The notes: generated from the sequence alone by a model not told the origin. DNA of 64,000 bases from Streptomyces sp. Mut1 (GCF_030719295.1 NZ_CP120997.1:2790001-2854000); one strand, 5' to 3'; shown: positions 43,242 through 52,931, counted from the first letter of the stretch. Translations and numbers: made by a program.

Positions 43242-43264
43242 AAAATACTCGCCCCCACTGACAA
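43242..43264 (-). promoter_or_regulatory. PafBC-type (RecA-NDp) DNA-damage promoter
   Basis: The leftward strand reads TTGTCAGTG (43264-43256), 8 bp, TATTTT (43247-43242). This is a full match to the mycobacterial RecA-independent damage promoter TTGTCRGTG-N8-TANNNT, recognised with the WYL-domain regulators PafB and PafC. The ATG follows after 7 nt. Confidence 0.75.
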
Positions 43265-43272
43265 CGGACCGG

Positions 43273-43779
43273 CTACCCGATGAGGTGGGGAATCTCCTGG
43301 ACCCCGAACCAGAGCAGTTCGTGGTCCTCGGCGCCGTCCACGGTGAACTGCGCGTCGTCGTCACCGAGGTCCGCGGCCCCGAGCGCGGCGGCGGCGGCCG
43401 TGACGTCCTTGTCCGCGTCGTCGGAGTCGACATGGACCGCTGCGGCGGCGGTCAGCCGCACGGCGACGGGGATCGTGACCTCGCCGAGCGAGGAGGCGTC
43501 GAGAATGTGGTCCGGGTCGGCGACCGCGGCGTTGTCCGGGACATCGACGGCGACGACGACCCGGCGCCGGACGGCCTGCGGGTCCCCGGCGATCAGCCGC
43601 AGCGAGGCGGAGGCGGCCCGGCTGAGCGCCGCGTACTCCAGCTCCTCGATGTCGTCGGAGACGTACCACTCGCGCAGGGCGGGGGTCACCGCGTAGGCGG
43701 TGAACGGACCGGGCCCCAGTTCGCCGGCCCGGTGCGCCGCTGCGAGACCGGCGAGGGTCAGAGGAACGTACACGCGCAT
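43273..43779 (-). CDS. Conserved streptomycete protein of unknown function (DUF6912-like)
   Basis: The 168-residue acidic protein begins MRVYVPLTLAGLAAAHRAGEL and ends in ...AEDHELLWFGVQEIPHLIG; it has a central Ala-rich stretch and no signal peptide or helix pair for a membrane. I remember similar proteins only as an actinobacterial family without function. The ATG at 43779 has GAGGAACG upstream. It lies 38 bp upstream of the HAD hydrolase gene on the same strand, but the damage promoter lies between the genes, so the two can be controlled separately. Confidence 0.75.
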   Translation of the reverse strand: MRVYVPLTLAGLAAAHRAGELGPGPFTAYAVTPALREWYVSDDIEELEYAALSRAASASLRLIAGDPQAVRRRVVVAVDVPDNAAVADPDHILDASSLGEVTIPVAVRLTAAAAVHVDSDDADKDVTAAAAALGAADLGDDDAQFTVDGAEDHELLWFGVQEIPHLIG

Positions 43780-44068
43780 GGCAGGGCCGCTTTCGTAGTC
43801 GGAGACCCCCTCAGGATACGTGCGACGTCCCCCTTTGGAGTTACGCGTACGGGCCCCGCCCCGTCCACCCGGTGACGTCCGCTCACCCTGCCCGGCCCGC
43901 CCCGGGCCCCCGCTCCGGCAGGCCCCGACCACCCGGACAGGTGAATTCGAGCCGGTACCCGACCGGCCCCACCCACGCTTGCGGCGGCCCCCGCGCCCCC
44001 GTAGAAGATCACCAGCAGAAGTTACCGCCCGGTATTCACCGGGCCTCTGGAGCACGGGGGCTACAGCG

Positions 44069-44487
44069 ATGACCACGAACAGGACCCGGCCCGCAGGCCG
44101 GCACGACGCACGCAGGCCCGAGACCGTACCCGCCCAACGCCACCGGACCCCGAGGCGCATGCGCCCCCACCACTGGTTCGCGGAACGCCTGCTGGCGGTC
44201 CTGAGCGGCCAGCGCCCGGTCCACTGGATGCTCGGCCACACCATCGGCGAGGCCTACGACCAACTCGCCGAACTGGCCCCCCACACCCCCCTCAGAACCC
44301 GAGGCACCCGCCCGGCATCCGCCTCTGCCGAGGCGCCCAGCCGGCCCCCGGCGTGGTGGAGGCCTGCGCCAGCATCGCCGCGGGCGAAGAGGTACGAGCC
44401 ATGGCCTTCCGCCTGGAACAGGGCCCCGACCTCCGCTGGCGCTGCGCGGCGGTGGAACTGGGCAACACCCCGATGCGAACACGATGA
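44069..44487 (+). pseudogene. Rv3235-family gene broken by a one-base frameshift
   Basis: From ATG 44069 the frame gives a basic N-terminus and then PHHWFAERLLAVLSGQRPVHWMLGHTIGEAYDQLAELAPHTPLRTRG, characteristic of Rv3235-like proteins (DUF6459, recollection). At about 44300-44315 the conserved sequence jumps to the -1 frame, which continues GVVEACASIAAGEEVRAMAFRLEQGPDLRWRCAAVELG to a TGA at 44485-44487. One C missing from the run CGCCCGG would explain it, so this is either a true mutation or a sequencing error. Rv3235 lies near secA1 in mycobacteria, consistent with this place. A 7-bp hairpin (44027-44044) precedes the start. Confidence 0.75.
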
Positions 44488-45262
44488 CCCACCGATGCCA
44501 ACAAATCCGCGCCCCTCCGGCGCACCTGCCCACCGAGCCCCTCCACCCGCCAACACCCCTCCCCCGCCCGCGCCGGCGCCTCTCCGGGGCCGCAGGGGCG
44601 CAGGGGCGCAGGGGCGCAGGGGCGGACGAGCGCAGGGGCGGACGGGACAGCAGGCCCGCAGGGGCGGCCGGGGCGCCGGCAGGCGCCACAGGGGGCTGAA
44701 GAGGTCGGCGGTGGCCCCGCGGCTTCACAAGGACTGCGGAGGGGCCCGTCGGCCCGCAGGGGCCTGTCAGGGGGCCTACAGACCCCTGACAGAGGCCCGC
44801 ATGAGCCCTCAAAGGCCCCAGAAACCCCCAGGGGCCGCCCTGAGAGCGCCCAAGAGGCTTGGGGCGCTCTCAGGGGCCCTTTTGCGGCTCTGGGGGCCTC
44901 TGGGGCCAAGCAGGGACCCAGGGAACCATCAAGAGAGCCCAAGGGTGGCGGTGGGGGCCCTGGAGGCCTCCAGGGCCCCTGAGGCACCCCAGCCCCGCCG
45001 GCTTTGAGGCCCCGGGGCCAGGGGCGGAGCCCCGAACCCGGGCAGAGCCCCGAACCCCGAACCCCGGGCCGATCCCCAGCCCCACCCACCTCCCAGCCCG
45101 CGGGTCACCCCCGCCCACGCCCCACCCCAGCCCCTCCGGCGATTGAGGAGCGGGGCCCGGGGCAGCGCCCCGGTTTCGGGAAGGGGCGGGTAGGGGAACA
45201 GGCCCGCCGCAGGCGCCCCACACCCGCACCCTCACCGCCACACACGCCCCCACCCCCACACA
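44488..45262. other. Hairpin-dense noncoding region between the Rv3235-like gene and secA
   Basis: I see no credible gene in these 775 bp. Contents: a short array of GCAGGGGCG units (about 44590-44680); a bulged hairpin at 44759-44798 (GGGGCCTGTCAGGGG arms); a second at 44838-44875 (CCCTGAGAGCGCC arms, one bulged base, 3-nt loop); G- and C-run-rich sequence to 45120; and one copy of the TCCGGCGATTGAGGA element at 45127-45150, related to the array at 36.8 kb. Confidence 0.7.
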
Positions 45263-45300
45263 CGGCCGGGCCGGACACCAATCGGTGTCCGGCCCGGCCG
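45263..45300 (-). terminator. secA terminator, 17-bp perfect stem
   Basis: CGGCCGGGCCGGACACC and its exact complement flank a 4-nt AATC loop 23 bp after the secA stop. Confidence 0.92.
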
Positions 45301-45322
45301 CAAACCACAACGTCAGCGCAAG

Positions 45323-48157
45323 CTACTTCTTACGCCGCCGCCCCCCACCGCCCCCACTCTTCTGCGCCTTACGCCGCTCCGCCCGAGTAAGCCCGTCCGA
45401 CCCGGCCCCGGCACCACCCGCGCCCGATCCCGCAGCGTCCGCGTTGGAGAAGTCGCCCTCGACCACGCCGCCCTCCCCGTCCACCGTGGGAGCGGAGAAG
45501 TGCAGCCGGTCCGGCCGCTGCGGAGCGTCCAGCCCCTTGGCCCGGATCTCCGGCCGCGCGGCCGGCACCGCGTCCTCCTTGGTCAGCGACGTCTCCGCGT
45601 CCTGGACCGGCACCTCCTCGACCTGCTGCTCGACCTGGACCTCCAGGTTGAACAGGTAGCCGACGGACTCCTCCTTGATGCCCTCCATCATGGCGTTGAA
45701 CATGTCGAAGCCCTCGCGCTGGTACTCGACCAGCGGGTCCTTCTGCGCCATGGCCCGCAGGCCGATTCCTTCCTGGAGGTAGTCCATCTCGTAGAGGTGT
45801 TCACGCCACTTGCGGTCCAGCACCGAAAGCACCACGCGCCGCTCCAGCTCACGCATGATCTCGGAGCCGAGCGTCTTCTCCCGCTCGTCGTACTGCTCGT
45901 GGATGTCGTCCTTGACGGACTCGGCGATGAACTCCGCGGTGACCCCGGCCAGGTCCCCCGCCGCCTCCTCCAGCTCGGCGACGGTGACCTTCACCGGGTA
46001 GAGCTGCTTGAACGCGCCCCACAGCCGGTCCAGGTCCCACTCCTCGGCGAAGCCCTCCGCCGTCTCCTGGCGGATGTAGTCGTCGATGGTGTCGTCCATG
46101 AAGTGGCGGATCTGCTCCTGGAGGTCCTCGCCTTCCAGAACCCGGCGCCGCTCGCCGTAGATGACCTCACGCTGCCGGTTGAGCACCTCGTCGTACTTCA
46201 GGACGTTCTTACGGGTCTCGAAGTTCTGCTGCTCGACCTGCGACTGCGCCGACGCGATCGCCCGCGTCACCATCTTGTTCTCGATCGGCACATCGTCCGG
46301 CACGTTGGCCATCGACATGACGCGCTCGACCATCTGCGCCTTGAACAGCCGCATCAGGTCGTCGCCGAGGGACAGGTAGAAGCGGGACTCGCCCGGGTCG
46401 CCCTGACGGCCGGAACGACCGCGCAGCTGGTTGTCGATACGGCGCGACTCGTGCCGCTCGGTGCCCAGGACGTAGAGCCCGCCCAGGTCCTTGACCTCCT
46501 CGAACTCCGCCTTCACCGCCTGCTCGGCCTTCTCCAGCGCGGCGGGCAGCGCGGCCGCCCACTCCTCGACGTGCTCGACGGGGTCGAGGCCCCGCTGCCG
46601 CAGCTCGGCCTCGGCGAGGTCGTCCGGGTTGCCGCCGAGCTTGATGTCGGTGCCTCGTCCGGCCATGTTCGTCGCGACGGTCACCGCGCCCTTGCGGCCG
46701 GCCTGGGCGACGATCGTCGCCTCCCGGTCGTGCTGCTTGGCGTTGAGCACCTCGTGCTGGACACCGCGCTTGGAGAGCTGCTGCGAGAGGTACTCGGACT
46801 TCTCGACGGAGGTCGTGCCGACGAGGATCGGCTGCCCCTTCTCGTGCTTCTCCGCGATGTCGTCGACGACGGCGGCGAACTTCGCGACCTCGGTGCGGTA
46901 GATCAGGTCCGACTGGTCGGCCCGGACCATCGGCCGGTTCGTCGGGATCGGCACGACGCCCAGCTTGTAGATCTGGTGGAACTCGGCGGCCTCGGTCATC
47001 GCCGTACCGGTCATGCCGGAGAGCTTGCCGTAGAGGCGGAAGAAGTTCTGCAGGGTGATCGTGGCGAGCGTCTGGTTCTCGTCCTTGATGTCCACCCCTT
47101 CCTTCGCCTCGATCGCCTGGTGCATGCCCTCGTTGTAGCGGCGGCCGGCGAGGATACGGCCGGTGTGCTCGTCGACGATCATGACTTCGCCGTCGATGAC
47201 GACGTAGTCCTTGTCCTTCTTGAAGAGTTCCTTGGCCTTGATGGCGTTGTTGAGGTACCCGACGAGGGGGGTGTTCACCGACTCGTAGAGGTTCTCGATG
47301 CCGAGCCAGTCCTCGACCTTGGAGACGCCGGGCTCGTGGATCGCGACGGTCCGCTTCTTCTCGTCGACCTCGTAGTCGCCGGTCTCCTCGATGCCCTTGA
47401 GCGGGTTGCCCGCCTCGCCCTTGGTCAGGCGGGTGACCAGCTTGGCGAAGTCGCCGTACCACTTGGTGGCCTGGTCGGCCGGGCCGGAGATGATCAGCGG
47501 CGTACGGGCCTCGTCGACCAGGATCGAGTCGACCTCGTCGACGATCGCGAAGTTGTGGCCGCGCTGGACCAGCTCGTCCTTCGACCACGCCATGTTGTCG
47601 CGGAGGTAGTCGAAGCCGAACTCGTTGTTCGTGCCGTACGTGATGTCGCAGGCGTACTGCTCACGGCGCTGGGCCGGAGTCATGTTCGCGATGATGCAGC
47701 CGACGTCGAGGCCGAGGAACTTGTGGACCCGGCCCATCATCTCGGAGTCACGCGAGGCGAGGTAGTCGTTCACCGTGATCAGGTGCACGCCCTTGCCGGA
47801 CAGGGCGTTGAGATACGCGGGCAGCGTGCCGACGAGGGTCTTGCCCTCACCGGTCTTCATCTCCGCCACATACCCCAGGTGCAGCGCGGCACCACCCATG
47901 ATCTGGACGTCGTAGTGGCGCTGGCCGAGGACGCGCTTGGCCGCCTCGCGGACGGTCGCGAACGCCTCGGGAAGCAGGTCGTCCAGGCTCTCGCCGTCCG
48001 CGTACCGTTCCTTGTACTCGTCGGTGAGCGCCCGCAGCTCGGCGTCGGAGAGGTTGACGAAGTCCTCTTCGATGGAGCTGACCTGGTCCGCGATGCGGTG
48101 CAGTTTGCGCAGGATCTTGCCTTCGCCTGCACGCATGAGCTTGTTGAAGACGGACAC
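45323..48157 (-). CDS. secA: Preprotein translocase ATPase SecA
   Basis: The 944-residue protein drives Sec export. It shows Walker A MKTGEGKT (100-107), the DEAD-type Walker [17 protein letters not shown] (205-220), [16 protein letters not shown] and [13 protein letters not shown]. The C-terminus is an acidic, Gly-rich linker ending in a GGRRRKK basic tail; the Cys-rich zinc-binding SecB site of proteobacterial SecA is absent, as expected where SecB is lacking. GTG at 48157 with GGAGACC upstream is the start; the upstream 31 residues of open frame are not SecA-like. It is divergent from the GNAT gene across 240 bp. Confidence 0.97.
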   Translation of the reverse strand: MSVFNKLMRAGEGKILRKLHRIADQVSSIEEDFVNLSDAELRALTDEYKERYADGESLDDLLPEAFATVREAAKRVLGQRHYDVQIMGGAALHLGYVAEMKTGEGKTLVGTLPAYLNALSGKGVHLITVNDYLASRDSEMMGRVHKFLGLDVGCIIANMTPAQRREQYACDITYGTNNEFGFDYLRDNMAWSKDELVQRGHNFAIVDEVDSILVDEARTPLIISGPADQATKWYGDFAKLVTRLTKGEAGNPLKGIEETGDYEVDEKKRTVAIHEPGVSKVEDWLGIENLYESVNTPLVGYLNNAIKAKELFKKDKDYVVIDGEVMIVDEHTGRILAGRRYNEGMHQAIEAKEGVDIKDENQTLATITLQNFFRLYGKLSGMTGTAMTEAAEFHQIYKLGVVPIPTNRPMVRADQSDLIYRTEVAKFAAVVDDIAEKHEKGQPILVGTTSVEKSEYLSQQLSKRGVQHEVLNAKQHDREATIVAQAGRKGAVTVATNMAGRGTDIKLGGNPDDLAEAELRQRGLDPVEHVEEWAAALPAALEKAEQAVKAEFEEVKDLGGLYVLGTERHESRRIDNQLRGRSGRQGDPGESRFYLSLGDDLMRLFKAQMVERVMSMANVPDDVPIENKMVTRAIASAQSQVEQQNFETRKNVLKYDEVLNRQREVIYGERRRVLEGEDLQEQIRHFMDDTIDDYIRQETAEGFAEEWDLDRLWGAFKQLYPVKVTVAELEEAAGDLAGVTAEFIAESVKDDIHEQYDEREKTLGSEIMRELERRVVLSVLDRKWREHLYEMDYLQEGIGLRAMAQKDPLVEYQREGFDMFNAMMEGIKEESVGYLFNLEVQVEQQVEEVPVQDAETSLTKEDAVPAARPEIRAKGLDAPQRPDRLHFSAPTVDGEGGVVEGDFSNADAAGSGAGGAGAGSDGLTRAERRKAQKSGGGGGRRRKK

Positions 48158-48397
48158 TGAGGCTGGTCTCCTTGCCGGTCGGGCCTGGCACTGGGTCGTG
48201 TTATGGACTCTGGCGCGGGCACGGCAGGTGGGCCCCACCGCAACGGCCATCGTAAGCGAGGACCCCGCCGCGCCGGGAGGGCTGCCACCGCGTTGTCCCC
48301 GCGGTGCCCTTCCGAATCAACGGACGAAGGGTGCGGAAGGTGCCGGGAAACGCGAAAAGTCCTCGCTTCCCCGCCGCCGTCTCACCAGAATCCCTTC

Positions 48398-48988
48398 ATG
48401 GAACCGATCATTCTCACCAGCGGCCGCCTGCGGCTGCGCCCCTTCGCCCCGGACGACGCGGACGCGGTGTACGAGGCCTGTCAGGACCCGGACATCCAGC
48501 GCTGGACGGTGGTCCCCTCGCCGTACGGCCGCCCCGACGCGGAGTTCTTCACCGCGCGGCTCTGTCCGGACGGCTGGCGGGACGGCTCGATGTACAACTT
48601 CGCCGTGGTGCCCCGCACGGGCGGGGCCCTCATAGGCGCCCTCGGCATCAACAGCCGGAGCGGACCGGGCACGTACGAGGTCGGGTTCTGGACCGCGAAG
48701 GAGCACCGGGGCCTCGGCTACATGACCGAGGCGGTCCTGTGCGCCGCCCGCTGGAGCTTCACCTCGCTGGGCTGCGACCGGCTGGAGTGGAAGGCCGAGA
48801 CCGGCAACGTCCCGTCGCGGGCCGTCGCGCTGCGGGCGGGCTTCCGGATGGAGGGCGACCAGCGCTCGGGGCTGCTCAACAAGGGCGTGCGCCGCGATAC
48901 GTGGGTCGGCGCGCTGCTCCCCTCCGACCTCGGCCTGCCCAGCACCCGGGTCTACATCCCGGCGGGCGATGTCAGTGCCGCCCCATAA
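48398..48988 (+). CDS. GNAT-family N-acetyltransferase (RimJ/RimL type)
   Basis: The 196-residue protein opens with IILTSGRLRLRPFAPDDADAVYEAC, and has the acetyl-CoA loop EHRGLGYMTEAV and CDRLEWKAETGNVPSRAVALRAGFRMEG, the standard pattern of RimJ/RimL-like enzymes that acetylate protein N-termini or small amines. No ribosome site precedes the ATG at 48398; CAGAAT sits 6 nt upstream, so a leaderless transcript is possible. The next gene begins 10 bp after its stop, forming an operon with a DNA-repair-type gene. Confidence 0.88.
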   Translation: MEPIILTSGRLRLRPFAPDDADAVYEACQDPDIQRWTVVPSPYGRPDAEFFTARLCPDGWRDGSMYNFAVVPRTGGALIGALGINSRSGPGTYEVGFWTAKEHRGLGYMTEAVLCAARWSFTSLGCDRLEWKAETGNVPSRAVALRAGFRMEGDQRSGLLNKGVRRDTWVGALLPSDLGLPSTRVYIPAGDVSAAP

Positions 48989-48998
48989 AGTGCGGGGC

Positions 48999-50174
48999 AT
49001 GACGTCTGTGCAGCCACCCGCAGTCGAACTCTCCGCCGACCAGGCCCGCAGGATCGCCCTGCGCGCCCAGGGCTTCCTGGGCGCCCCGGACCGCCGATCC
49101 GGGGTGCCCGGAGTGCTGCGCCACCTCGGCGCCGTACAGCTGGACACGATCTCGGTGCTGGCGCGTTCGCACGAACTGATTCCGTACGCGCGCCTGGGCG
49201 CGATCGGCCGGCGCACGGTCGAGGAGGCGTACTGGTCGGGCGGCCGCGCCTTCGAGTACTGGTCGCACGCGGCGTGCATCCTGCCCGTCGAGGAGTGGCC
49301 GCACTTCGCCTTCCGCCGCCGCGCCTACCGCGCGCGCCCGCAGTGGCACCACGACCTGCCCGACGGCGCGTACGACAAGGTCATCAAGCAGCTGACCGCC
49401 GAGGGCCCGCTGACGGCGACGGAACTGGGCGGCGCGAAGAACGGCGGGGAGTGGTGGGACTGGTCGGCGTCGAAGGTCGCCGTCGAGCGCGCCCTGATGT
49501 ACGGCGAGGTGGTGTGCACCGAGCGGCGCGGCTGGAAGCGGATCTACGACCTCGCGGAGCGCGCCCTGCCCGACGCCGTGCTGCACGACGATCTGGACGA
49601 CGCGGAGTGCCTGCGCCGGCTGGTGGCGCTCGCCGGACAGTCGCTGGGCGTGGGCACCCGGACGGACATCGCGGACTACCACCGGCTCAAGGGGGAGCAG
49701 TTCGACGCGGTGGTGGCGGATTCCGGTCTGGTCCCGGTGACCGTGCAGGGCTGGGCGAAGCCGGCCTGGGCGGACCCGGCGGCGCTTGCCGTCGAACCGC
49801 GCGGCCGGCACCGGACGACGCTGCTGTCGCCCTTCGACTCGTTGGTCTGGGAGCGTGCGCGCACCGAGCGGATCTTCGGCTTCACGCACCGCCTTGAGGC
49901 GTACGTGCCCAAGCCGAAGCGGATCCACGGCTACTTCGCGATGCCGCTGCTGGCCGGCGGCAGGCTCCAGGGCCGGGTCGACCCGGCCCGTGACGGCACC
50001 ACGCTGATCGCCCGGCAGGTGTCCCTGGCCGGCAGGAAGGCCGTGGCGCCGATGGCCCAGGCTCTGGTGGAGGCCGCTTCCTGGGTCGGCTGCACGGACG
50101 TCCGGCTGGAGCGGGTGGAGGCGCCGGAGCTGCGCGGTCCGCTCACGGCGGAAATCGCGCGCCTCCTGGCCTGA
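48999..50174 (+). CDS. YcaQ/AlkZ-like interstrand-crosslink DNA glycosylase
   Basis: The 391-residue protein has the three-winged-helix HTH_42 fold signatures: RHLGAVQLDTISVLARSHEL with the catalytic-type QxD (Gln47, Asp49), WSHAACILPVEEWPHF, LSPFDSLVWERARTERIFGF and KRIHGYFAMPLL. E. coli YcaQ and AlkZ of S. sahachiroi unhook alkylated bases and interstrand crosslinks; AlkZ protects an azinomycin producer. This copy is in core chromosome with no biosynthetic genes near, so general alkylation repair is likely. It follows the GNAT gene by 10 bp. Confidence 0.9.
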   Translation: MTSVQPPAVELSADQARRIALRAQGFLGAPDRRSGVPGVLRHLGAVQLDTISVLARSHELIPYARLGAIGRRTVEEAYWSGGRAFEYWSHAACILPVEEWPHFAFRRRAYRARPQWHHDLPDGAYDKVIKQLTAEGPLTATELGGAKNGGEWWDWSASKVAVERALMYGEVVCTERRGWKRIYDLAERALPDAVLHDDLDDAECLRRLVALAGQSLGVGTRTDIADYHRLKGEQFDAVVADSGLVPVTVQGWAKPAWADPAALAVEPRGRHRTTLLSPFDSLVWERARTERIFGFTHRLEAYVPKPKRIHGYFAMPLLAGGRLQGRVDPARDGTTLIARQVSLAGRKAVAPMAQALVEAASWVGCTDVRLERVEAPELRGPLTAEIARLLA

Positions 50175-50216
50175 CCCCGCCGGGCGCGCCGCCGTTCGCC
50201 GCGCCGTGCCCGCGGG

Positions 50217-50972
50217 TCACCTGATTTCGAGGATCTTCTCCCGCATGGCATAGACCACTGCTTCCATGCGGGAGTGCAGCTGGAGCTTCTCCAGAATGTT
50301 GCGGACGTGGTTCTTCACGGTGTTCTCGGAAATGAACAGTTCCTTCGCGATATCGCGATTGTTCATGCCGGTGGCAACCAGTTTGAGGACTTCGAGTTCG
50401 CGCTCGGTGAGCCGGGGCGCCGGTACCAGCCGGCGTTCATCGGTCCGCTGGATCATCGATTTGAACTCGGTGAGCAGTTTGGACGCCATGGACGGGCTGA
50501 TCTGTGACTGCCCGTCGGCGACCGCGCGAATCGCGGTGGACACCTCGTCCGTGGAAATCTCCTTGAGGAGATATCCCGTGGCACCGGCCTTGATGGCGTC
50601 GTAGAGGTCGGCCTCCTCGTCGCTGATCGTCAGCATGATGATCTTCGCACTGGGGGCCACCTCCTTGATCGAGGTGCAGGCCTCGATGCCGCCCCGCCTG
50701 GGCATCCGCACATCCATCAGCACGATGTCCGGGAGCAGGTCGGCCGCCTTGTCGACCGCCTCCGCCCCGTCCCCCGCCTCGCCGACGACCTCGATGTCCT
50801 CCTCGTGCGCGAGGACGATTTCCAGGCCTCTGCGGAAAAGGGCGTGGTCATCGACGACCAGGACCCTGATCGGCTCCTTGCGGTAGCCGTTGTCCCGGTC
50901 GTCACCGGCCGGGACGGCCGCCGTTTCGCCGGCGCCCCTCGCATCGCGCACGGGCCCGAAGGTGTCCGCCAT
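50217..50972 (-). CDS. Orphan NarL/LuxR-type response regulator
   Basis: The 251-residue protein has a disordered 30-residue N-terminus, a receiver domain (about 34-150) with the acidic pair Asp41/Asp42 and phospho-acceptor Asp87 in [11 protein letters not shown], Lys in LLKEIS, and a LuxR helix-turn-helix (about 183-247: [52 protein letters not shown]). No sensor kinase is adjacent. The ATG at 50972 has a strong GGGGGAGGAACG site. It converges with the glycosylase gene and lies downstream of hpf, separated from it by the hpf terminator. Confidence 0.93.
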   Translation of the reverse strand: MADTFGPVRDARGAGETAAVPAGDDRDNGYRKEPIRVLVVDDHALFRRGLEIVLAHEEDIEVVGEAGDGAEAVDKAADLLPDIVLMDVRMPRRGGIEACTSIKEVAPSAKIIMLTISDEEADLYDAIKAGATGYLLKEISTDEVSTAIRAVADGQSQISPSMASKLLTEFKSMIQRTDERRLVPAPRLTERELEVLKLVATGMNNRDIAKELFISENTVKNHVRNILEKLQLHSRMEAVVYAMREKILEIR

Positions 50973-51107
50973 CGTTCCTCCCCCTGAAGGCCACGGCCTG
51001 AAGTTCACGAACTGTCCGCCAACGGCAGTTCACAGAGCACCGATTGGCTTGGGCCGCCATGATTTCATGCCGTGGCGCTCAGCGCGGTGATCCCTCGGTG
51101 GCACACA

Positions 51108-51144
51108 GGTGCCCCTGGGGGCGCACAGACGCTCCAGGGGCACC
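51108..51144 (-). terminator. hpf terminator
   Basis: GGTGCCCCTGG and its complement plus a few extra pairs form a hairpin 12 bp after the hpf stop. Between it and the response-regulator start are two AGTTCAC direct repeats (51002 and 51027), which could bind a regulator. Confidence 0.75.
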
Positions 51145-51156
51145 ACGCGGGTGGCG

Positions 51157-51846
51157 TCAGCCGCCGAGCGCACCGCCGGCGCCGCCCGCCTCATCGGCGG
51201 CCAGCGGATCGGTCCTCAGGTGGATGACACCGTAGTCGTAGGCGTGCCGTCGGTAGACGACACTGGGCTCCTTCGTCTCGTTGTCGACGAACAGATAGAA
51301 GTCGTGTCCGACCAACTCCATCTCGTAGAGCGCCTGGTCGAGCGACATGGGCGCCGCGACGTGCGTCTTCTCGCGCATCACCAGCGGCCCTTCGCCCTGG
51401 ACTTCGAGCGAGCCGATCCTGGTGGTGGGTACGGGCTGTGCCGTCTCGTCGGCGATCAGTTCGCCGTCGCCGTTGAACGATGCCGCGTCCGGCACCATTT
51501 CGCCGACCTCCGCAGCGGGGATGCGCCCCGAACCCCGACGGCTGTAGCGCTTGTCGTGCTGCTTGCGCAGCCGGGCCTCCAGCTTGCCGGTGGCCAGGTC
51601 CAGCGCTGCGTACGGGTCGCCTGCGGCCGCTTCTGCCCTGATGACCGGTCCACGCGAGCGGAGCGTGATCTCCACCCGGTCGGAACGGTCTGCCTGACGA
51701 GGGTTCGGCTCCTTGGACACCTCCACGTCGAGGCTGATCACCTTGCCGTCGAACTTCTGGATCTTGTCCAGCTTCAGCTTCTCGGCCACGTGCTTGCGGA
51801 ACCGCTCGGGCACCTCGGTCTTGCGGCCCTTGACGACGATGTCCAC
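51157..51846 (-). CDS. hpf: Long-form ribosome hibernation promoting factor
   Basis: The 229-residue protein joins an N-terminal S30AE domain (MDIVVKGRKTEVPERFRKHVAEKL to about residue 105) to a C-terminal dimerisation domain (about 165-220: MSLDQALYEMELVGHDFYLFVDNETKEPSVVYRRHAYDYGVIHL). Long Hpf pairs two 70S ribosomes into inactive 100S particles in stationary phase or dormancy. Start is GTG at 51846 with GGAG 6 nt upstream; the open frame reading back to 52065 is leader sequence. Regulation by stress is expected from the family. Confidence 0.95.
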   Translation of the reverse strand: MDIVVKGRKTEVPERFRKHVAEKLKLDKIQKFDGKVISLDVEVSKEPNPRQADRSDRVEITLRSRGPVIRAEAAAGDPYAALDLATGKLEARLRKQHDKRYSRRGSGRIPAAEVGEMVPDAASFNGDGELIADETAQPVPTTRIGSLEVQGEGPLVMREKTHVAAPMSLDQALYEMELVGHDFYLFVDNETKEPSVVYRRHAYDYGVIHLRTDPLAADEAGGAGGALGG

Positions 51847-52184
51847 GCAGAACTCCGTTCCCGGATCACTCCGCTCAGTGGCGGAGCATCTCCCTTTTGC
51901 ACCTGGCTCCGGTGACGACCGGAGCCGCGGACTCGGTGACTTCCACCTCCTCCTCCCCCGTCGGCAGGGGATCCACCCCACCGAATTTCCGGTTCTTCGG
52001 CTACTGCCGGCTACTGGTGGGTCGCCTGCCCGAAACCTGATGGTGCATTCGTCGAGGTTTGGCATTCACCATTCCTCACAACCGAACATAGCCTGCCCGG
52101 ACGGATGTCGGCACCCGCTACTCACGCGTACCTCCGTTCAGGTCTCTTTACCCACTCACTACCTGCAACGATGCAAGTTCAGTT
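51847..52184 (-). promoter_or_regulatory. hpf leader with two hairpins and candidate promoter
   Basis: This 338-bp gap holds a perfect 9-bp hairpin with a 4-nt loop (51905-51926, GGCTCCGGT/ACCGGAGCC) and a 6-bp one next to the start (about 51867-51884, CTCCGC/GCGGAG). Further up on the leftward strand, CCGACA and TATGTT are 15 bp apart near 52090-52115. Together they suggest a structured leader of over 200 nt. Confidence 0.4.
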
Positions 52185-52931
52185 TCAGTTCCGGTTTATT
52201 TCGCGGGCGGCGGGACATGCTGCGTCGAAGGCCGCGGGGGACGCCGCGACGACGGCAGCGTCGCGCACCGCCGCACCGCTGCCCGCACGCCCCTGGGCGC
52301 AGGTGAGCGCGCGTGCCGCCTCGGCCAGCGTGGCCCCCGTTGTCAGCAGGTCGTCCACCAGCACCACCCGCCCGTTGGCGAGCAGCCGGCCGCCTCCCGT
52401 CACCACGCTCAGCGCGTCCGCCAGATTCGCCCGGCGCTCCGGCGCGGTGAGACCGGCCTGGTCCGCCACCGCCCGCCGCAGGCGCAGCACCGCGGCCACC
52501 GTCGCCGGCGTACCCGTCCGCCTCAGGTGCGCGGCGGCCGCCCACGCGATCCGCCGCCCCGGGTCGTGCCCGCGCGCCGCCACCGCCCGCCGCGTGGACG
52601 GCACGGGGACGAGCAGCAGCGGCCGCCCGTCCGGTACCTGCCCCGCCCCGGCCCTCACGGCCACCGCCAGGGCCCTGCCGAGCGGCCGTGCCAGGGCGAG
52701 CACGCCCCGCTCCTTGTGGGCCAGCAGCGCCGCCCGTACCGCGTTCTCGTATCCGGCGGCGGCATGGACCACGGGCAGGCCGGGCGGCTCGGGGGCGGGC
52801 CGCACCCGGCGTGGCGCCCCGCCGTGCAGCTGTGCGCCGCAGGTCTCGCACAGCTCCGTACGCGCTCTGCCGCAGCCGCCACAGGACACCGGCAGAACGA
52901 GTCCGGTGATCTCCCGCCACCACCCGCGCAT
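52185..52931 (-). CDS. ComF-family phosphoribosyltransferase-like protein
   Basis: The 248-residue protein has an N-terminal zinc site (CGGC at 17-20, CETC at 28-31) and a phosphoribosyltransferase fold with the PRPP loop VVLVDDLLTTGAT near residue 195. In naturally competent bacteria ComFC helps DNA uptake; in streptomycetes its role is unproven. ATG 52931 is chosen over an upstream GTG because it starts at the conserved WWREITGLVLP segment. It follows lpqB by 57 bp on the same strand and may belong to the mtr operon's tail. Confidence 0.9.
   Translation of the reverse strand: MRGWWREITGLVLPVSCGGCGRARTELCETCGAQLHGGAPRRVRPAPEPPGLPVVHAAAGYENAVRAALLAHKERGVLALARPLGRALAVAVRAGAGQVPDGRPLLLVPVPSTRRAVAARGHDPGRRIAWAAAAHLRRTGTPATVAAVLRLRRAVADQAGLTAPERRANLADALSVVTGGGRLLANGRVVLVDDLLTTGATLAEAARALTCAQGRAGSGAAVRDAAVVAASPAAFDAACPAAREINRN

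Noticed and set aside
44488..45322. Open frames in the GC-rich block between the Rv3235-like gene and secA
   Set aside because: They are low-complexity Pro/Gly/Arg translations without ribosome sites; the DNA is repeat- and hairpin-rich noncoding sequence.
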